Below, piece by piece: positions 16,813 to 24,754 of a DNA stretch of 64,000 bases. A model generated the notes under the pieces. The model was not told where the DNA came from, made no database searches, and was given only the letters and a program-made list of their open reading frames with translations. This stretch comes from Micromonospora alfalfae (lineage in GTDB: Bacteria > Actinomycetota > Actinomycetes > Mycobacteriales > Micromonosporaceae), in the NCBI RefSeq assembly GCF_022230925.1, contig NZ_JAKKFH010000045.1, positions 186,001 through 250,000 of the forward strand, read 5' to 3'. Made by a program: the position numbers and the translations under genes. Each line of letters begins with the position of its first letter. Within the stretch, counting starts at the first letter, position 1.

Positions 16813-18162
16813 TCAGACGGTGATCTTGCCGGCGCCGGCGCCCGCCGTCACGATGGACTTGACGTTGCTCGCGGTGTCCAGCTGGTAGGAGTACGGGATG
16901 CTGGCCACGCTGCCGCCGGCCTGGCCGGTGGGTGAGTTGACGAAGTGGTTGTTGCGGGCGACCAGGCGGCCGGGCCCGGAATCCCCCTCACCGAGGTGGT
17001 ACGGGTCGTCGACGTTCTCGAAGTAGTTGCCCTCGACGAGCACGCCGGCGTTCTCGGTGGACGCCACGCCGTAGCCGCCGTTGGCGCGGTAGTAGTTGTT
17101 GTAGACGTGCACCGGGTTGCCGAAGCGCACCCGGGGGTTGCGCTGGTTGCTGCCGTCGAACCAGTTGTGGTGGTAGCTCACCCGCAGGTGACCGACGTCC
17201 TGGCTGGCGTTGTCGTCGCTGTGACCGAGCAGCATGGTCTTGTCGTGGCTGAAGACCCGGTTCCACGAGACGGTGACGAAGTCCGAGCCGCGCTTGATGT
17301 CGACGGCGCCGTCGTACCCGTTGCTGAAGCTGTTGTGGTCGATCCAGATGTTGGTGGCCGACTCCTGCACGTTGATCGCGTCGTCGTTCCAGTTGCGGAA
17401 GGTCAGGTTGCGGATGATCACGTTGCGGTCACCGCTGACGTTGAGCCCGCAGCCGACGATGGTCGCGCCGTAGTTGCCGAGGATGGTCTTGTTGGACCGG
17501 ACCCGCAGCATGCCCGAGCAGGTGATCGTTCCGGACACCCGGATCACCGCGGCGCCGGTCGCGTTCAGCGCGCTGGTCAGCGCGGAGGCCGTGGTGACTG
17601 TGGTGGTGGCGGCGTTGCCGCCACCGGTGGTGCCGCCGTTCTGGGTGGCCCAGCCGACCAGTGTCGACGGCGGCTGCGTGCTGGGCGGGGGAGTGCTCGA
17701 CGGTGGCGGGTCGGTCGGCGGCGGCGTGGTCGGTGCGGTGCTGCCGGTGCAGGCGACGTTGTTCAGGCTGAAGCTGCTCGGAGCCGGGTTGCTGGAGCTG
17801 TTCCAACTCGCGTTGAAGCCGAACGTGGCGCTGGCGTTTGTCGCCAGGTTGCCGTTGTAGTCGACGTTGGTGGCGGAGACCTGGCTGCCGCTCTGCGAGG
17901 CGGTGGCACCCCACGCCTGGCTGACCTGTTGACCGGCCCCGTAGGACCAGCGCAGCGTCCACCCGGAGACCGGGTCGCCGAGATTGGTGACGGTGACGTT
18001 GCCGGTGAATCCGCCCGGCCACTGGCTGGCGACCGAGTAGGCCACCTGGCAGCCGGCGGCCGCCTGGGCGGACACGGAGGTCAACAGCCCGGCGGTGACC
18101 AGTGTGGCGGTGGCTGCGGCCGTGGTGGCGATCAGCGTCATTCGACGCCGTCCTGTGCGCAT
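16813..18162 (-). CDS. Secreted pectate lyase (PL1) with N-terminal CBM2
   Basis: A 449-aa exported enzyme. The start at 18162 has an AAGGAAG-type ribosome site and opens a typical signal peptide (MRTGRRRMTL, then a hydrophobic stretch ending in QAAA). Residues about 35-135 are a CBM2 cellulose-binding module (CQVAYSVASQWPGGF). A Pro/Ser/Thr linker follows, then a family 1 parallel beta-helix pectate lyase with the calcium-region segment WIDHNSFSNGYDGAVDIK and NQRNPRVRFG, which holds the catalytic Arg. It cleaves polygalacturonate by beta-elimination outside the cell. The CBM2 probably anchors it to cell-wall cellulose. A LacI-type palindrome lies about 150 bp upstream. Confidence 0.94.
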   Translation of the reverse strand: MRTGRRRMTLIATTAAATATLVTAGLLTSVSAQAAAGCQVAYSVASQWPGGFTGNVTVTNLGDPVSGWTLRWSYGAGQQVSQAWGATASQSGSQVSATNVDYNGNLATNASATFGFNASWNSSSNPAPSSFSLNNVACTGSTAPTTPPPTDPPPSSTPPPSTQPPSTLVGWATQNGGTTGGGNAATTTVTTASALTSALNATGAAVIRVSGTITCSGMLRVRSNKTILGNYGATIVGCGLNVSGDRNVIIRNLTFRNWNDDAINVQESATNIWIDHNSFSNGYDGAVDIKRGSDFVTVSWNRVFSHDKTMLLGHSDDNASQDVGHLRVSYHHNWFDGSNQRNPRVRFGNPVHVYNNYYRANGGYGVASTENAGVLVEGNYFENVDDPYHLGEGDSGPGRLVARNNHFVNSPTGQAGGSVASIPYSYQLDTASNVKSIVTAGAGAGKITV

Positions 18163-18310
18163 GCTGCTTCCTTTCGGTGAGGCGGACGGAGGTGTCGCGA
18201 CGCCCATGCCCGTGGGCGGCGAATCTCGGCCGGGACCAGTGGTCCTCGGGCCCGCCAGTGCAGGTTCGTGAAGGAAAGCGGCTCCCGCGCTCGCGCCCAC
18301 CAACAAAGAG

Positions 18311-18322
18311 GCAAGCGCTTTC
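18311..18322. promoter_or_regulatory. Putative LacI/CebR-type operator
   Basis: The sequence GCAAGCGCTTTC has the perfect core AAGCGCTT, the centre typical of LacI-family operators that control sugar-polymer genes in actinomycetes. It lies about 150 bp upstream of the pectate lyase start, in a comparatively A/T-rich stretch likely to hold the promoter. No regulator gene is in the window. Confidence 0.45.
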
Positions 18323-18357
18323 CCGATAAGAACATAGAAGACCCTGAATGTAAATGG

Positions 18358-18394
18358 CCGGGACGGCCGATGCGCTGCGCACCGGCCGTCCCGG
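18358..18394. terminator. Hairpin between cellulase and pectate lyase genes
   Basis: An 11-bp perfect inverted repeat (18358-18368 with 18384-18394) with a 15-base loop. It lies downstream of the cellulase stop on the minus strand, and its right arm falls in the first unit of the tandem array at 18375. It could terminate the cellulase transcript before the pectate lyase promoter. Confidence 0.5.
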
Positions 18395-18466
18395 TAGCTG
18401 CGCACCGGCCGTCCCGGTGGCTGCGCACCGGCCGTCCCGGTGGCTGCGTGCCGGCCGTCCCGGTGG
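18375..18466. repeat. Four tandem copies of a 23-bp repeat
   Basis: Four consecutive 23-bp units (18375, 18398, 18421, 18444) with consensus CTGCGCACCGGCCGTCCCGG followed by TGG. Units 2 and 3 are identical; units 1 and 4 differ by one and two bases. The array ends one base before the cellulase stop codon, outside the coding region. Each unit contains a small ACCGG/CCGGT inverted repeat, so the array could fold into successive hairpins. Copy number is likely variable between strains. Confidence 0.85.
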
Positions 18467-18467
18467 A

Positions 18468-20063
18468 TCAGCAGCCGGTGCCGCTGAGTTTCACAGTGCC
18501 CGGCGCGCTGGCCGTGCCGTTGGCGGTGAAGCCCACTGTGACCGACCCGCCCGCCGGCAGGGACGGGGCGTGACTCGGAGCCGCCGCCGTGACAGTCGTA
18601 CCGGACTGCGTGACTGTGGCGTTCCAGCCACTGCCCAACGTCACCCCGGACGGCCAACTCCAGGTGACCGACCACGGGTTCACAGCGCCAGAGCCGGTGT
18701 TCTTCACCGTCAACTCGCCCTGGAAGCCGCCCTGCCAGGCGTTGACCTGCCGGTAGGTGGCCGTGCAGGCGCCCGCCGGCGGATCCGTCGGCGGGTCCGT
18801 CGGCCCACCGGTCGGCGGCCCGCTGGTGCCGCCACCGGACGGCGCGATCAGGTACGGCTGGAGGATCGCCTGCTTGGCGGTGTTGACATTGGTCCAGTCG
18901 TCAAGCGCGATACCGCCGGTGTCACCCGAGTTGGGGTTCCACGACCAGTAGGTGAAGGACATCCCGGTCACCCCGGTCCCGGTGTACGCCATCAGCTTCT
19001 CCAGCCACACCTTGTCCTTCGGGTCGACAAGGGTGCTGCCGAACTCGCCCATCATGATCGGGGCGATGTTCTGCTTGTAGAGGTAACCGAAGTACTTGTC
19101 CCAGATGGCCGGCATGTTCGCCGGGTAGTCCGGGGCGTCGAACCAGGTCTGCCGGTACACCGAGGTGGCGTACTCGTGCGGCGAGTAGACCAACCGGTTC
19201 GCCACGCTCAGCCGCACCGGGAACTGACCCGCCTTCGACAGGTTGCCGCCCCACCAACCGCAGTCCTCGTCGTTGCTGGTGTCGCCGTCCCAGACGTTGG
19301 AGAGGCCACCACTGGGGCAGCTCACCCCCTCCACGAAGATCAACCAGTTGGGCTGGACACCGAGGATGGCGTTCCCGGCCCGCTCGGCGGCGAGCCGCCA
19401 GTCCCGGGTGGTGTCGCCACAGCCCCAGCACGCACCGGTGGCCGCCGGGTTGGTTCCCTCCGCGTGCGGCTCGTTGTGCAGGTCGGCGCCGATCACCGTC
19501 GGGTTGCCCGCGTACCGTTGGGCGAGCATCTTCCAGTCGTTGATCCAGGTCGCCTCGGAAACCGTCGACGTGTACCAGAGCGGTGACTGCCCGGCGGCCG
19601 TCGGCCGGTGCCGGTCCAAAATGATCCGCATGCCCTTGCTGCCGGCATAGTTGATCACCTTGTCCAGGATCTGCAACGGCGACAGCCCGATCAGGTCCGG
19701 GTTGACGAAGTCGTTGATCCCACTTGCTGTCGCACCCGACTTCAGCGCGTCGTTCGAGTACGGCACCCGCAACGTGTTGTAACCCAACCGGGCCATCGTG
19801 TCGAGCTGTCCCCGCCACGGGTTGTTCGACCACAGCCCGTGGAAGGTCTTGTTGTCGGTCTCCATGCCGAACCAGTTGATGCCGGTCAACCGGACAGTCG
19901 CACCGGTGCTGTCAACGATCTGGTTGCCGCTGGTGTGCAGATAACCCGTACCGGTACCGGCGGCAACGGCCGGGCTGGTGCTGACGGCGGCGGCGAGGAA
20001 CACGCCAGCCGCGACGGTGACGAGCGCGGTGAGCGCGCCGCCGAGAGCTTTAGGACGGAACAA
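18468..20063 (-). CDS. Secreted GH5 endoglucanase with C-terminal CBM2
   Basis: An exported cellulase of about 531 aa. A signal peptide (FRPKALGGALTALVTVAAG, ending near AVAAG) is followed by a GH5 catalytic domain (about residues 40-390) with the acid/base segment DLHNEPHA and the nucleophile segment MMGEFGS. A Gly/Pro/Thr linker leads to a C-terminal CBM2 (CTATYRQVNAWQGGF). I prefer the TTG at 20063 because GGAG precedes it at correct spacing; GTG at 20075 is the alternative. With the adjacent pectate lyase it forms a plant cell-wall degrading pair. It is transcribed toward the pectate lyase gene but separated from it by about 300 bp, so each probably has its own promoter. Confidence 0.93.
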   Translation of the reverse strand: MFRPKALGGALTALVTVAAGVFLAAAVSTSPAVAAGTGTGYLHTSGNQIVDSTGATVRLTGINWFGMETDNKTFHGLWSNNPWRGQLDTMARLGYNTLRVPYSNDALKSGATASGINDFVNPDLIGLSPLQILDKVINYAGSKGMRIILDRHRPTAAGQSPLWYTSTVSEATWINDWKMLAQRYAGNPTVIGADLHNEPHAEGTNPAATGACWGCGDTTRDWRLAAERAGNAILGVQPNWLIFVEGVSCPSGGLSNVWDGDTSNDEDCGWWGGNLSKAGQFPVRLSVANRLVYSPHEYATSVYRQTWFDAPDYPANMPAIWDKYFGYLYKQNIAPIMMGEFGSTLVDPKDKVWLEKLMAYTGTGVTGMSFTYWSWNPNSGDTGGIALDDWTNVNTAKQAILQPYLIAPSGGGTSGPPTGGPTDPPTDPPAGACTATYRQVNAWQGGFQGELTVKNTGSGAVNPWSVTWSWPSGVTLGSGWNATVTQSGTTVTAAAPSHAPSLPAGGSVTVGFTANGTASAPGTVKLSGTGC

Positions 20064-20340
20064 TTCGAGCTCCACTTCGGAGGTCCGACGTCGTCCAGAA
20101 ACGACGCCGGCGGGCGGCCGTCGGCACGTCACGGTCCCCAGGGGTACGCGGACAGCACACAACGGCCCATGTCACGCGGACGTGGTCACTCGCGGAAGCT
20201 CACCGGCGACCCTCGACGGCGGATGTTCCGCCTTCGTCGCCCTCGCGCCGGTGGCCCTACCTGGCTCCGTCGCTCATTCTGATCAGCCCACGTCAATGCG
20301 TCAACCTGACCCTCGCTGCGCCCCTGCCGTCCGGGTCCTG

Positions 20341-20430
20341 CCGCTCGCCCGCGTGCCTGGTGTGTGGTCCCCGCTCGCCCGCGTGCCTGGTGCGGTCCCC
20401 CGCGCGCCTGGTGTGCGGTCCCCGCTCGCG
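20341..20430. repeat. Degenerate tandem repeat, 23-30-bp units
   Basis: At least three imperfect units built on CCGCTCGCCCGCGTGCCTGG plus a variable TGTGTGGTCC end (30, 28 and about 23 bp). It lies in the roughly 660-bp non-coding stretch upstream of the cellulase. No gene is supported between 20064 and 20680; besides this array the stretch holds only the dispersed element at 20462 and a low-complexity GCGGACGCGG run near 20560-20610. Confidence 0.6.
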
Positions 20431-20461
20431 CTGCCCGCCTTGCGTCGCGTGCGCCCTCCAT

Positions 20462-20540
20462 GATCGCGCTGGAACATTGATGTAGTGGTCTGTAGGCGTG
20501 CCGATGCCACTACATCCAGGATCGAGCATGACCTTGACGG
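20462..20540. repeat. Dispersed roughly 80-bp palindromic element, copy 1
   Basis: The element begins GATCGCGC, contains GATGTAGTGG and its inverse CCACTACATC around an 18-base loop, and ends CGAGCATGACCTTGACGG. A second copy with the same beginning, TAGTGG/CCACTA core and ending lies at 60288-60367. No coding potential is seen. Confidence 0.75.
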
Positions 20541-20680
20541 GCGCGGGCGCGGGCCTGGACACGGGCGCGGACGCGGACGCGGTGGCGCGGGACGCGGTGG
20601 CGTGGGACGCGGTGGTGCGAGGCCGCGGGCTCGGCGGGGGCGCCTGGAGGCGGGCGCGGGGGGCTGAGGCCGGACACGCG

Positions 20681-20714
20681 GGAGCCCCCGGTCCCGCTGG
20701 GGACCGAGGGCTCC
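20681..20714 (-). terminator. Terminator of the DUF349 gene
   Basis: Two 15-bp arms with one mismatch and a GCTG loop form a GC-rich hairpin 14 bp downstream of the DUF349 stop on the minus strand. Confidence 0.85.
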
Positions 20715-20727
20715 GGACGTGGTCAGC

Positions 20728-21936
20728 TCAGCCGGCCTGCTCGGCGAGTTGGAGGAACTGCCGCTTGGAGGCGAGGGCCTGCTCAGCCTCCTTGATCCGG
20801 CGTGCGTCCCCGGCGCTCTGCGCCCGGGCCAGCCGGTCCTCGGCCTCCGCCACCTGCGCCCGCATCTGGGCGAGCAGCGGGTTGTCCTCCTTGGTGGTGC
20901 GGCGCCACGCCGAGTCCATCACGTCACGGACCTTGTCGTCGATGACGCGCAGTCGACGCTCCAGCCCGGCGGCCGCCTCGCGGGGCACCCGGCCGGCCTC
21001 GTGCCACTGGGCCTGGATCTCCCGCAGCTTGGCCTGGGCGCCCTTCGGGTCGGCGTCGATGTCCAACGCCTCGGCCTCGGCGAGCAGGGCCTGCTTGCGC
21101 TCAAGGTTGCCGCGCTGCTCGTTGTCCCGTGCGGAGAAGACCTCGCTGCGCCGGCTGAAGAAGGCGTCCTGCGCACCCCGGAATCGTTCCCAGAGCTTCT
21201 GCTCGGCCTCCTTGGAGGCGCGCGGCGCGGCCTTCCACTGGGTCATCAGGTCTTTGAGCTGGTTGGCGGTGGCGGCCCAGTCGGTGGAGTCCGAGAGCTT
21301 CTCCGCTTCGGCTACCAGCTCCTCCTTGGCGGTCTGGGCCTGCTTGCGCTGGGAGTCAAGGGAGGCGAAGTGGGCGCCGCGGCGGCGGGTGAAGCCGTCC
21401 CGGGCGGCGGCGAACCGCTTCCACAGCTCACCGTCGGCCTTCTTGTCGACCCCGCGGATGGTCTTCCACTCGTCGAGGATCTCCTTGAGCCGGTCCCCGG
21501 CTGTCTTCCACCCGGTGGATTCGGCGGCCAGCTTCTCGGCCTCCTCGACCAGCGCGGTCTTGCGGGCCAGGGCTTCGCCGCGAGCGGCGTCCCGGGCGGC
21601 GCGCGCTTCGCCGGCCTTCTCCTCGGCGAGGGTCGCCAGCTTGTCCAGGCGGGTGGCCAGCGCGTCGATGTCGCCGACGACGTTGGCCTCGGGCAGCGTG
21701 GCACGGATCCGCCGGATCGTGCTCAACGAGTGCCCGGCGTCCGCCGCACCCGACTTGAGTCGCGCCTCGGTCAGGTCCACCTCGGTCACCAGGTCGGCGA
21801 AGCGACGCGCGAAGTGCGCCAGGCCCTCCTCCGGTGCTCCCGCCTGCCAGGATCCGACCACCCGCTCTCCCTCGGTGGTCTTGACGTACACGGTGCCGTC
21901 CGCGTCCACCCGTCCGAAGGCAGTCCAGTCGCTCAT
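20728..21936 (-). CDS. DUF349 repeat protein
   Basis: A 402-aa, highly charged, largely coiled-coil protein. It contains at least three DUF349 units recognisable by W/F-spaced segments (ELWKRFAAARDGFTRRR, KLWERFRGAQDAFFSRR, GLERRLRVIDDKVRDV). The start MSDWTAFGRV at 21936 follows a GAGGATG site; a longer frame to 22020 has no ribosome site. The first 60 residues form a small beta-rich domain (VDADGTVYVKTTEGERVVG). DUF349 proteins are widespread in actinobacteria without an agreed biochemical role. It is divergent from the miaA operon and ends in a strong hairpin. Confidence 0.9.
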   Translation of the reverse strand: MSDWTAFGRVDADGTVYVKTTEGERVVGSWQAGAPEEGLAHFARRFADLVTEVDLTEARLKSGAADAGHSLSTIRRIRATLPEANVVGDIDALATRLDKLATLAEEKAGEARAARDAARGEALARKTALVEEAEKLAAESTGWKTAGDRLKEILDEWKTIRGVDKKADGELWKRFAAARDGFTRRRGAHFASLDSQRKQAQTAKEELVAEAEKLSDSTDWAATANQLKDLMTQWKAAPRASKEAEQKLWERFRGAQDAFFSRRSEVFSARDNEQRGNLERKQALLAEAEALDIDADPKGAQAKLREIQAQWHEAGRVPREAAAGLERRLRVIDDKVRDVMDSAWRRTTKEDNPLLAQMRAQVAEAEDRLARAQSAGDARRIKEAEQALASKRQFLQLAEQAG

Positions 21937-22137
21937 GTGCCCATCCTCGTTCTCCCGGCGTCGAGGGATCGATCCCCCGTCGCCGCCACGGCGCAGCCAA
22001 GTTGCTTCCGGCATTGTCACAGGTCCGACCCGGTCCGCGTCGAGCGCCTATCGCCGACCGTGACCATACGGTGTCCTAGGGGCCGAATGACCGGATCGGC
22101 GCGGAGACGCACCGGGGATTCCCGCTACGGTGGACGG

Positions 22138-22854
22138 GTGCCACTGGTCGCCGCCGCCGTCTGCCCGCATCCGCCCCTGCTCGTGCCCGATGTGGCCGGC
22201 TCCGCAGCCCCGGAGCTGGACGATCTGCGGGCGGCCTGTGACACCGCCGTACGCCGGCTGTTGGCCACCGATCCGGACATTGTGGTGCTGTTGGGCACCG
22301 GCCCGGTGACCGGCCCGATCCGCACCCCGGCGACCGGTTCCCTCCAGCCCTGGGGTGTCGATCTGGACGTGCCGTTGGTGCCGGACCAACCGGACCGGGG
22401 CGCGGTGCTGCCGTTGAGCCTGACCATCGGCGCGTGGTTGCTGGCCCGTCATGACACCCGACCGCCGGTGACCGCCGTGCAGGTGGCCGCCGACGCCGGT
22501 CCGGCCGAGCTGGCCGCGCTCGCCGACGAGGTCGGCGCCGCCGGTGACCGGGTGGCGTCGCTGGTGCTCGGCGACGGGTCGGCCTGCCGGGGAGAGAAAG
22601 CACCCGGGTACGACGACGCGCGCGCTCTTCCGTACGACCAGAGGGTTGCCGCGGCGCTGGCCGACGCGGACCTGGACGCCCTGCTCGACCTCGACCCGGT
22701 GGTGTCGACGGAGCTGAAGGCCGCCGGTCGCGCCCCGTGGCAGGTGCTCGCCGGCGCGGCCCGGGCGGCCGGTGGTGGGTGGCGCGGCGAGTTGCTGCAC
22801 GACTCCGTGCCCTACGGGGTGGCCTACTTCGTGGCGTCCTGGGAGCGGGCGTGA
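22138..22854 (+). CDS. Class III extradiol dioxygenase subunit B-like protein
   Basis: A 238-aa protein of the LigB/class III extradiol dioxygenase-like family, with the typical opening AAVCPHPPLLVPDVAG and the later DGSACRGEKAPGYDD. The histidines of the opening block fit a metal site, but no aromatic substrate is implied, because this family accompanies miaA across actinobacteria and its reaction is not established. The GTG at 22138 begins directly after the promoter gap. The last four bases (GTGA) overlap the start of miaA, so the two are translationally coupled. Confidence 0.85.
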   Translation: MPLVAAAVCPHPPLLVPDVAGSAAPELDDLRAACDTAVRRLLATDPDIVVLLGTGPVTGPIRTPATGSLQPWGVDLDVPLVPDQPDRGAVLPLSLTIGAWLLARHDTRPPVTAVQVAADAGPAELAALADEVGAAGDRVASLVLGDGSACRGEKAPGYDDARALPYDQRVAAALADADLDALLDLDPVVSTELKAAGRAPWQVLAGAARAAGGGWRGELLHDSVPYGVAYFVASWERA

Positions 22855-23762
22855 CGGGCCTGGTGGTGGCTGTGGTCGGTCCGACCGCGGCCGGCAAGTC
22901 AGCGCTGAGCATCGCGTTGGCGCATGCCCTGGACGGGGAGGTGGTCAATGCCGACTCGATGCAGCTCTACCGGGGCATGGACATCGGCACCGCCAAGCTG
23001 ACAGTCGCCGAGCGGGACGGGGTGCCGCATCACCTGCTGGACATCTGGGAGGTCACCGAGCCGGCGAGCGTCGCGGAGTACCAGCGACTGGCCCGCACGG
23101 CCATCGACGACATCCTGTCCCGGGGGCGGGTGCCGCTGCTGGTCGGTGGCTCCGGCCTGTACGTGCGGGCGGTGCTGGAGCGCTTCGAGTTCCCCGGCAC
23201 GGACGCGGCGCTGCGGGAGCGGCTGGAACGGGAGTTGGCCGAGGTTGGCCCGGCCCCGCTGTACGCGCGGCTGCGCGCCGCCGACCCGGTCGCCGCCGAG
23301 AGCATCCTGCCGGCCAACGGCCGGCGGATCGTCCGGGCCCTGGAGGTGATCGAGCTGACCGGCGCGCCGTTCGCCGCCTCGCTGCCGCAACCCACGCCGT
23401 ACTACCCGTCGGTGCAACTCGGCGTCGACCTGGACACCGGCCTGCTGGACGAGCGGATCGCGCTGCGGGTCGACCGGATGTGGGCCGACGGCCTGGTGCC
23501 GGAGACCCGTGAGCTGGTCGGGCGCGGGCTGCCCGAGGGGCGGACGGCGAGTCGGGCGCTCGGCTACCAGCAGGTGCTGCGCCTGCTCGCCGGTGAGCTG
23601 ACCGAGGCGCAGGCGCACGACGAGACGGTCCGGGCTACCCGGCGCTTCGTCCGCCGGCAGCGGTCCTGGTTCCGCCGTGACCCGCGGATCCACTGGCTGG
23701 ACTCGGCGGAACCAGACCTGATCGGGGCCGCCCTGCGTCTGGTGCCGGCGGCTGCGCGATGA
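22851..23762 (+). CDS. miaA: tRNA dimethylallyltransferase
   Basis: MiaA transfers a dimethylallyl group from DMAPP to A37 of tRNAs reading codons that begin with U. Its product is the substrate of MiaB, encoded about 6 kb upstream. The P-loop VVGPTAAGKSAL opens the 303-aa protein, followed by NADSMQLYRGMDIGTAKL, which contains the conserved Asp-Ser and Gln-Leu-Tyr residues, then VGGSGLYVRA and NGRRIVRALEV. The GTG overlaps the upstream stop by four bases. dapF follows after eight bases, so the three genes form one operon. Confidence 0.97.
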   Translation: MTGLVVAVVGPTAAGKSALSIALAHALDGEVVNADSMQLYRGMDIGTAKLTVAERDGVPHHLLDIWEVTEPASVAEYQRLARTAIDDILSRGRVPLLVGGSGLYVRAVLERFEFPGTDAALRERLERELAEVGPAPLYARLRAADPVAAESILPANGRRIVRALEVIELTGAPFAASLPQPTPYYPSVQLGVDLDTGLLDERIALRVDRMWADGLVPETRELVGRGLPEGRTASRALGYQQVLRLLAGELTEAQAHDETVRATRRFVRRQRSWFRRDPRIHWLDSAEPDLIGAALRLVPAAAR

Positions 23763-23769
23763 TGGGGCT

Positions 23770-24615
23770 GTGGAGTTCACCAAGGGCCACGGCACCGGCA
23801 ACGACTTCGTCCTCCTTCCCGACCCGGACGGTCAGCTCGACCTGACCCCGGAGCTGGTCGCGGCGCTCTGCGACAGGCGTCGGGGCATCGGCGCGGACGG
23901 CGTACTGCGGGTGGTCCGCGCGGCCAAGCACCCGGACGGCGCGGGTCTGGCCGGCGAGGCCGAGTGGTTCATGGACTACTGGAACGCCGACGGCTCGTTC
24001 GCCGAGATGTGCGGCAACGGCGCCCGGGTCTTCGTGCGCTACCTGCTCGACACCGGGTTGGCCACGCCCGCCGGCGCGGCGCTGCCGGTGGCCACCCGGG
24101 CCGGCGTCGTGCGTGCGCTGGTCGAGGGCGACGCCGTGTCCGTCGAGATGCGCCGACCCCAGGTGTACGACAGCTCCGCCGCCACCGTGGGCGGGTTGAC
24201 AGTGACCGGTGCGGTGGTGGACGTCGGTAACCCGCACCTGGTCTGTGTCCTGCCGGCCGGTGTGGAGCTGTCGGCGCTGGACCTGACCGTCGCGCCCGGG
24301 TTCGACCCGACGGTTTTCCCGAGCGGGGTGAACGTCGAGTTCATCGTGGCGGGCGACCCGGTCGACGGCACCGACGAGCACTCAGTGATGCGGGTGTACG
24401 AGCGCGGCAGCGCCGAGACGCTGTCCTGCGGCACCGGTGCCTGCGCGGTGGGCGCGGTGGCCCTGCGCGACCTCGGCCGGGACACCGGAGTGGTAGCCGT
24501 CGACGTGCCCGGCGGACGCCTGACGGTGACCGTCACCGAGAACTCCTGCTGGCTCTCCGGCCCCGCCGTCCTGGTGGCGACCGGCGAGCTGGACCCAACC
24601 AAGCTCCGCCCCTGA
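23770..24615 (+). CDS. dapF: Diaminopimelate epimerase
   Basis: DapF interconverts LL- and meso-diaminopimelate for lysine and peptidoglycan synthesis. The 281-aa protein carries both catalytic cysteines: EMCGNGARVF in the N-terminal half and LSCGTGACAV in the C-terminal half. The N-terminal KGHGTGNDFVL is also characteristic. The GTG at 23770 has the GATGGGG segment just upstream as a possible weak ribosome site, and translation likely continues from miaA. The gene is the last of its operon and is followed by a long palindrome (24657-24719) before the convergent malic enzyme gene. Confidence 0.97.
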   Translation: MEFTKGHGTGNDFVLLPDPDGQLDLTPELVAALCDRRRGIGADGVLRVVRAAKHPDGAGLAGEAEWFMDYWNADGSFAEMCGNGARVFVRYLLDTGLATPAGAALPVATRAGVVRALVEGDAVSVEMRRPQVYDSSAATVGGLTVTGAVVDVGNPHLVCVLPAGVELSALDLTVAPGFDPTVFPSGVNVEFIVAGDPVDGTDEHSVMRVYERGSAETLSCGTGACAVGAVALRDLGRDTGVVAVDVPGGRLTVTVTENSCWLSGPAVLVATGELDPTKLRP

Positions 24616-24656
24616 CGCCACCCCCACCCCGACCCACCCACCCCCCAGGTGCACCG

Positions 24657-24719
24657 CGTCGATCATGAAGTTATTGCCAGCCAGCTCGGCGTGTCACGGC
24701 AATAACTTCATGATCGACG
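24657..24719. repeat. Long perfect palindrome between convergent genes
   Basis: Arms of 22 bp (24657-24678 and 24698-24719), perfectly complementary, with a 19-base loop. The arm core GATCATGAAGTTATTGCC is far richer in A/T than the surroundings. A near-identical palindrome occurs at 51388-51448. Both lie between convergent stop codons, so a role as bidirectional terminator is plausible. Confidence 0.85.
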
Positions 24720-24754
24720 GGGGAGAGGGCGGGGCCGGGGGGCCTGGGTGGGGG

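Noticed and set aside
18375..18466. CRISPR array
   Set aside because: The 23-bp units are directly abutting with no spacers and no cas genes are present; it is a simple tandem repeat.
20341..20430. CRISPR-like repeat cluster
   Set aside because: Units of 23-30 bp are contiguous and degenerate, with no spacers.
20498..22063. Open frame on the plus strand opposite the DUF349 gene
   Set aside because: Ser/Arg/Ala-rich translation without motifs; the minus-strand DUF349 protein has a ribosome site, domain repeats and its own terminator.
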